A DNA stretch of 64,000 nt. Source: Oreohelix idahoensis (Eukaryota > Mollusca > Gastropoda > Stylommatophora > Oreohelicidae). The stretch spans positions 1-64,000 of the forward strand of contig JAMPIV010017574.1 of the NCBI GenBank assembly GCA_024509875.1. Direction: 5' to 3'. Positions 58,672 to 64,000 of the stretch are shown here, piece by piece; the stretch's first letter is position 1; each line of letters opens with the position of its first letter. The position numbers and the translations under genes are program-made. Under the pieces are notes generated by a model. That model was given only the letters and a program-made list of their open reading frames with translations, was not told the DNA's origin and made no database searches.

Positions 58672-59589
58672 TTACCAATCCCCCCAAAAAAAATTAATTA
58701 TATTAATTTTTTTCTTTAATACTCGACACTAGAGGTGATTCAAGTTTACATATTACCATTTTTACAAATATATCATGATAAAAATAATCAAATATGAAAT
58801 TCCAATCAACTCAAATGAACAAAAGGTATGCATAAAAGCATACATCCACAATTGACCACCTTTGGTACAATGTGGTAAATGAAATAAAATAACATATTTA
58901 GAAATATTCAATTAACACAAATGTAAACGCAAATGAAAAGAAATGATGAGAAACCAAAGAATAAACAGAAAAGTGATGGATATGTCTTTAAAATGACAAG
59001 TGAAAAAAATGAATAAAAATGAAAGAATACAATTTAAACACGTATAAGATCAACGCACTTAACTGTGTCTCTAAGTCATTTTGTGGTACTAATTAAATTA
59101 CCAATGTTAAATTAATGTGCTTAAATACCGATATTAATAAATCTACTTAAATATTGTATAGTTAATTACATTAATCATTATGTTAACTAACTAAGTATCC
59201 AAGTTTAATAATTTAATTAAATTCGTTTATTTCACTTTAATAGTGTTATTAGTTCCTTAAATAACGAAAGTTCCATTTTCCTGTTAGTGAACAGTTTATA
59301 ATATAACAAGTTCAGTTGCACGAAGAAAATCCAAGTGTTTGAAATGTTATTTCTGTGAGAAAATATAATACTTTTCCAACGTTATTTTCCCTTCAATGTC
59401 ATAATTAAGTGACTTTTATTTTCACAAAGATAGTCATATAACTTAACGTTCCATGTTATTTTGATACATAAGCATTGTAGATTTCACTTGACTGATTGTT
59501 AATGACTCTTATAATCGAGGTATTACACGTAAAAGTTACAATCGACGAACTGTCAGTGTCGAAGTTCAGTTGTCTTAAGTGCGTAGCTG
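58672..59589 (-). other. E4 3' untranslated region
   Basis: AT-rich sequence between E4 RNase H and a candidate 3' LTR start, with a minus-strand polypurine-like GGGGGGATTGG at about 58688. Related to the E5 3' region. Confidence 0.55.
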
Positions 59590-60152
59590 CTAATTCGATT
59601 CATTCGGACATCTCGACAAGATGTCAGCGAGAACATTCTGTGTGCCAGGTATGGATCGAATCGTGAAATTAAATGGTTGTAACGCGATCGCATACCTGGT
59701 AGATTTGGCAGATTTTACGTCCTTTGTGTTGAGTGCAGTAAGAGCTTTTTGGTCTGATTCCACAATAAAGTGTGATCCAAGCAGATATCTCTGAAGTTTA
59801 TTTATTGACCATACAAGCCCGAGAAGTTCTTTATCTAAAACTGAATAATTCTGTTCAGTTGGAGTTAACTTCCGTGACACATAGAGAACTGGATGCAAGG
59901 TCCCATTATATTCTTGTAGTAAGACACTTCCCACGCCGTAATTAGAAGCATCGCTGCGTAATACAAATGGCAAATTCTCGTTAGGTAACCTTAAAACAGG
60001 ATGATTAGAAAAAAATTTCTTTATGATATCCAACGCGATTTGATGTTCGTTAGACCACCGAATCACGTTAGCTGCACCTTTCCTAAGTAATGAAGAGAAA
60101 GGAGCAGTAATGGACGAAAGATGTGGTATGAATTTCCCATAGTATTGTACGA
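59590..60152 (-). CDS. E4 RNase H domain, open
   Basis: The clean frame (60066-59590, extendable upstream to about 60150) has IRWSNEHQIALDIIKKFF, VLRSDASNYGVGSVLLQEYN, YVSRKLTPTEQNYS, DKELLGLVW, VESDQKALTAL and TQNVLADILSRCP. All catalytic acids are present with no frameshift, in contrast with E2 and E5. It is closest to the E5 copy. RT sequence joins directly at its upstream side but is heavily corrupted. As a lone domain it is a pol remnant, not a gene. Confidence 0.85.
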
Positions 60153-60760
60153 ACCATTAACTGGTACCCTCTGAGGTATTAAACCATACTGCGACCAATA
60201 CGGTGGTCCCACGCCAAAAAAAAGAAAATTCTCGTGGAAAACCCACCAAATGGGCCCTTTTTGAATGGCTTAGCAGTTTATTAAATTTATGATTTTGTAA
60301 AACGTGGACAAGTAAATGGAAAGTTTTTTAATCCTTTCCTAAATGCTTCTTTCCATGAGTCACTGAAAAGAAAGACAAATGTCCGTCCCCTATAAGTAAC
60401 GCAAATGTACCGTGGGAATGATGAGAATCGGAATTCGACGACTACCCAATGCCCGGTAACTGAGACGTGAGCCCAGGAGCGTTAACTAACACCCCGAAAA
60501 GGCCATAAAAATATTCCATTGAAATAGGCCCCCCCGGGGACCGGGGTCGAGAAAAGCTTGGAGAGTGGTTTTTGCCATTTGTTTTTTTGTCCCAATGGGA
60601 TACTTGCCAATAAGCCCCTTTTTGACAGATCAAAAACTTTAGGAGAATAAAGTAATAAAGAGGATTAACTTTCACTAAATAACATCTTCATAAAAAAGTT
60701 GGGCAAAGGGTTTTTCAGCGTCAAATTGTTGTGGGAACCTTTATTTAACTGATATGTTGC
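60153..60760 (-). pseudogene. E4 reverse transcriptase, extremely noisy
   Basis: Aligns by eye with E2 RT (9050-9590): AATGGCTTAGCAG near 60290, GAGTCACTGAAAAGA near 60356, GAATTCGACG at 60431, AAAAGGCCATAAAAAT near 60495, ATACTTGCCAATAAGCCC at 60600 and TTTTTCAGCGTC at 60711. Between these anchors there are many substitutions and stretched homopolymers, and no frame stays open. A 29-base insert at the join (about 60152-60180) carries GGTACCCTCTGAGG. The sharp contrast with the clean neighbouring RNase H suggests poor local consensus or accelerated decay. Confidence 0.75.
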
Positions 60761-62109
60761 AGGTTCCATGAAATAACTCAAACCAGACTGTCCAGTATCA
60801 GAAGGCGGGGTAGTTCATCCGAGGCAAATCCCACCAAAGTGCAGGACCCCCAAAGAGTGAACTTCAACTGGTCATCTGGCAATCAGCAAAGGACAGGTTT
60901 TCAGCAGTATCAAGTTGGAAAGATAAGTGTCCTGTTTGACACTGACCACCTATACATGTGAAACAGCCAATAGTTGAAAACAATAAGTAACCATACAGAA
61001 ACTCAGTCAACTGATGACAGTTATCCTTAAATTCAAAGGACTAATAACAATGATTTCAGTAACTTTATTATTTAAGATCTTGAAGTATAAACAGACCATA
61101 ATAGTAATTGTGTGAATACTTTTATATATATGTATATGCTCTTTTCCAACTAGTAGAAATAGAATATTAGTGTAATTATTAAACTATTTTAACTGTACCT
61201 GAGGATTTATTCACTTCTTCCATTTGTGGTTTCAGTGAATGTTCATTTTACTTATCCCCTAGAATATAAGTAATCATAAGATAGTCATAGGGAGGAGACA
61301 CCTTAAATCCTGGTACTATTTCTTACCAACTGGGCCAGGGTTTTTACAGTCTGACTATTTTTATGATAACAATACACCAGTGCTTATTTCTAAGACTGGG
61401 GTATTACTTGTAAGGTCAGAACTCTTTACTGGCATACTCTTACATATAAATAATTTTAAATAACCTCCCGCTACACTTATATCAAGGGGGTGCCAACTAC
61501 TTTTGTGACTCCATGCTCCACAGGGAGGGAGTAAAATGGGAAATCATGATGACATGATGGATAATGTTGAGGATTGCTTTATGGTGGGTAATCATCTTGC
61601 CTGGTTTATTTTCGGTCGGGATGATTGCACCATTTAGCATCCCAACTAGATACACACTAAGACGTATCACGTTTGGAAAAATGACGCGAAAATACTTAGT
61701 TACAATCTGTCTGCCTGTGGCCCTAGTGCCTATCGAACGTGTTTTTGAAATATGTGGCTTGGCCACTAATATATGTGTAGCAATAGTCTGTGTTATGAAG
61801 GGTATTTTACTTAATGTGGTGTTAAGCACCTCACAGTGTATATTAAAGAGTGGCCGCTGCCACTTTGATGTATTTATAAGAAGTGTTTTTCAGGACCTGA
61901 GTGTCCAAATAGATTAAATATATTGTGTAAAAGAAAATAGATAATTCGATAATCGCCGAGCGAACAAACGAACGAACTTTATTTTCATTTGAGATGGCCA
62001 TCATTGTGGTAGATTTGATGTTATGAATTTGTTGTTAGGTATTAATATGTGAATAAATGAGATTAGCTATGAAGGTCCCTGAATATAACCAATAGTGTTG
62101 TGAACTTTT
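60761..62109. other. Unannotated region
   Basis: No recognised gene or repeat apart from GAACAAACGAACGAACTTTA near 61962-61981, which resembles SINE/LINE end sequences. Overlapping ORFs at 61497-61917 on both strands show no family features. Confidence 0.4.
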
Positions 62110-62132
62110 CAGGGTACCTTTCCGCTACCACC
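62110..62132. repeat. Second copy of the CAGGGTACC motif
   Basis: Matches 6189-6211 in 20 of about 23 positions. It is followed by a T-rich run and an ATT microsatellite (62158-62174). Confidence 0.3.
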
Positions 62133-62199
62133 TTTTTTTTTCTCTCATTCAAAATGTATTTATTATTATTATTAAATGACTTCGTGTGAGCAGATGGAC

Positions 62200-63295
62200 A
62201 GGGGAGAATAAAAACAGCCACAGGGGAAACAGTACTTTATTCTGGTAGAGAGGATGGTCAGCACAACGAAGGTGTAGCCATTATCCTGAAGAACGGAATG
62301 GAAATGTCTTTACTGGAATAGAAACCCATCAACAACAGACTGATAAGAACAAGACTGAGAGGGAGATTCACCAACACCACCGTTATACAATGCTATGCAC
62401 CAACAAACGACAGCGATGAAGAGATCAAGGACGAGTTCTATCAACAGGTACAAATGGAAATGGAAACTGCACCCAGGTACGATCTTATTATAGTAATGCG
62501 AGACCTCAATGCGAAAGTCGGAACACACAATAATTATAACGAAAGAGTAATGGGGAAAATGCGGCAGTGGAACCTTATATGAGAATGGGGACAAATTAAT
62601 AAGCTTCTGCAGTTTTAACAACCTGGTCATTGGAGGAACACTTTTTGAAACACAAAGAATGGCACAAGTTAACATGGGAATCACCAAACAGACGAGATAG
62701 AAAGCAGATAGATCACATAATGATAAATGGCAGATGGAGACATGCACTACAAGACGTGAAAGTAAGAAGAGACGTAGATGTGGGAAGTGATCATTACCTA
62801 GTAGTAGCAAGACTGAAGGGGAAACTCAGAGCAGCTGGACCAGTTGCAGTCAAACAGAAAAGATATAAAATCACGAAACGTAAGTACCCCCTCACCAGAA
62901 AAGCTTTCGTGGTCGACGTAAAGAGACGGTATCAGATTACTAAAAGCAAGGAAAGAACAGAGACCGATGATGTCGACCTGAAATTCAACATCATCTCAAC
63001 AATATACAAGGAAAGTAGCAAGTCATGCTTGGGATTCCAGGAAAGAAAGATCCAAGACTGGATAACACCAGAAACGCTAAACACCATAGCGAAGAGAAAG
63101 GAAATGAAAAGAAAGAAAACAGAAGCTAAGTCTCCCAGGTTAAAGGCAATATACGATGAACAGTACAGTCAGCTGGACAAGGAAGTAAAACGTCAAACCC
63201 GTGCTAACAAAAGGACATTTCTGGATGACCTTGCAAGACAGGCAGAAGAGGCAGCACTGAGAAATAAACAAAGCACAGTTTATAAAATAACTTAA
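62200..63295 (+). pseudogene. RTE/BovB-like LINE endonuclease and linker
   Basis: The APE-type endonuclease starts around YSGREDGQHNEGVAIILKNG (62240) and proceeds through VIQCYAPTNDSDEE, LIIVMRDLNAKVG and KLISFCSFNNLVIGGTLF. A second frame (62630-63295) continues with KLTWESPNRRDRKQIDHIMI, DVGSDHYLVV and a Lys/Arg/Glu-rich linker ending RTFLDDLARQAEEAALRN. It resembles the endonuclease-RT proteins often annotated as craniofacial development protein 2-like. Defects are an in-frame TAG at 62319, a frameshift near 62562 and GD to RD beside the catalytic Asp. Confidence 0.85.
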
Positions 63296-63309
63296 ACTAT
63301 CAGTAGAAA

Positions 63310-64000
63310 ACGAGGTGCAAACAACATAACGTTAGTAAGAGACAAGTAATGAAATCTCACCACCACAGCTCAGGGGCAGGAAACAAGATGGGCAGAGCAT
63401 TTTAGAGAAACACTGAATAAGGAACCACCAGAGACTCAGCTGAAGGTTCCTGAGGCTGAAAGTGACAGGCGTAAATACAGAGATTCCACGAAAAGAAGAA
63501 ATCATCACAGCTATCAAAGGTTAAAAAATGGAAAAGCGCCTGGTCACGACAATCTAAATGCTGAGTTGTTCAAGGCAGACCCTGAACTAGCAGCAGAACT
63601 ATTAGAACCACTATTTGCACAAGTCTTGAAAACTGAGACAATACCAACAGAGTGGAGTCAAGGAATAATTGTAAAATTTCCCAAGAAGGGTAACCTTGAA
63701 GACTGCAACAACTGGAGAGGAATTATTATCCTCTCAGTTCCCAGCAAAATACTAGGCAGGATATTCATCCAAAGAATTTTTTAAGCAGTTGACCATAAAC
63801 TGAGGAAAGAACAAGCGGGCTTTAGAAAGAACAGAAGATGCGCAGATCACATACTCACCCTCAGGAACATTATAGAGCAGTGCTCAGAATATCAGAGACA
63901 GCTATACATTAACTTTGTTGATTTTGAAAAGGCTTTCAACAGCATACACAGGGACAGCCTATGGAAAATACTAAGGGCTTATGAAATTCTCAGCTGCATT
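63310..64000 (+). pseudogene. RTE/BovB-like LINE reverse transcriptase, cut by window end
   Basis: Reads GKAPGHDNLNAELFKADPEL, TEWSQGIIVKFPKKGNLED, NNWRGIIILSVPSKILGR, then after a TAA at 63782 EQAGFRKNRRCADHILTLRN and INFVDFEKAFNSIHRDSLW with the first catalytic Asp. The FADD box lies beyond the window. Stops at 63292 and 63346 and a frameshift near 63520 break the frame. It is a different copy and subfamily from the LINE at 38.7-41.4 kb, in the opposite orientation. Confidence 0.85.

Noticed and set aside
61497..61917. Overlapping 110- and 117-codon ORFs
   Set aside because: The strands contradict each other, no domain is seen, and no splice or start context supports either.
62310..62810. 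166-codon minus-strand ORF
   Set aside because: It is antisense to the LINE endonuclease, which has clear motifs on the + strand.

Overview
This is a eukaryotic, invertebrate-type accessory region: AT-rich, with no bacterial gene architecture and filled almost entirely with transposable elements. The only host-gene trace I can defend is one exon of a rhodopsin-like GPCR (about 29.45-29.65 kb). Its TM1 signature looks like the large chemosensory-type GPCR families of gastropod molluscs. Together with tRNA-SINEs, RTE-like LINEs, a Penelope-like element and long G/C homopolymers, this suggests a mollusc, perhaps a gastropod. That is inference, not proof.

0-21.3 kb is a nested pair of LTR retrotransposons on the minus strand. 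Outer element E1 runs from beyond the window start to 21329, with 3' LTR 1-1388 and 5' LTR about 19601-21329. Inner element E2 (6413-19215) sits in E1's leader, with LTRs at 6413-7666 and 17462-19215 and a 5-bp target duplication GGCAG on both sides. In both elements the pol order is protease, integrase, reverse transcriptase, RNase H. Integrase before RT is the Ty1/copia-like order known in Ty3/gypsy elements of the Gmr1 type. E2 is dead: protease Asp to Tyr, two integrase DDE changes, several frameshifts. E1 is damaged mainly by frameshifts, one of them caused by a 37-bp retroposon tail inserted with a 10-bp target duplication.

21.3-29 kb holds a LINE 3' end and a 3.8-kb polypyrimidine tract (24.6-28.4 kb). 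29.4-42 kb holds the GPCR exon, an RNase H-bearing LINE whose RT contains a 9 x 25-bp tandem array, two SINEs with clean target duplications, an inverted SINE dimer, a 7 x 90-bp minisatellite and an RTE-like LINE (38.7-41.4 kb). About 41.6-46 kb is nearly featureless.

46-61 kb is a second retroelement cluster. It contains a Penelope-like element interrupted by an RTE-like LINE fragment (target duplication GGTGCAGTAGT), and a third Gmr1-like element, E3 (+ strand, from 51407). E3 has an intact integrase triad but no RT, and an unidentified 0.39-kb segment with a poly(A) tail interrupts its gag. E3 appears to be inserted in the RT/RNase H region of another minus-strand copy (E5). A further minus-strand copy, E4 (58.7-60.8 kb), has a clean RNase H ORF beside an extremely noisy RT stretch that may be poorly polished sequence. 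62.1-64 kb is the 5' part of an RTE/BovB-like LINE that runs off the window.

Nothing here looks like an intact host operon or defence system. The value lies in the nested mobile-element archaeology and in two short GC-richer coding-like segments of unknown origin.
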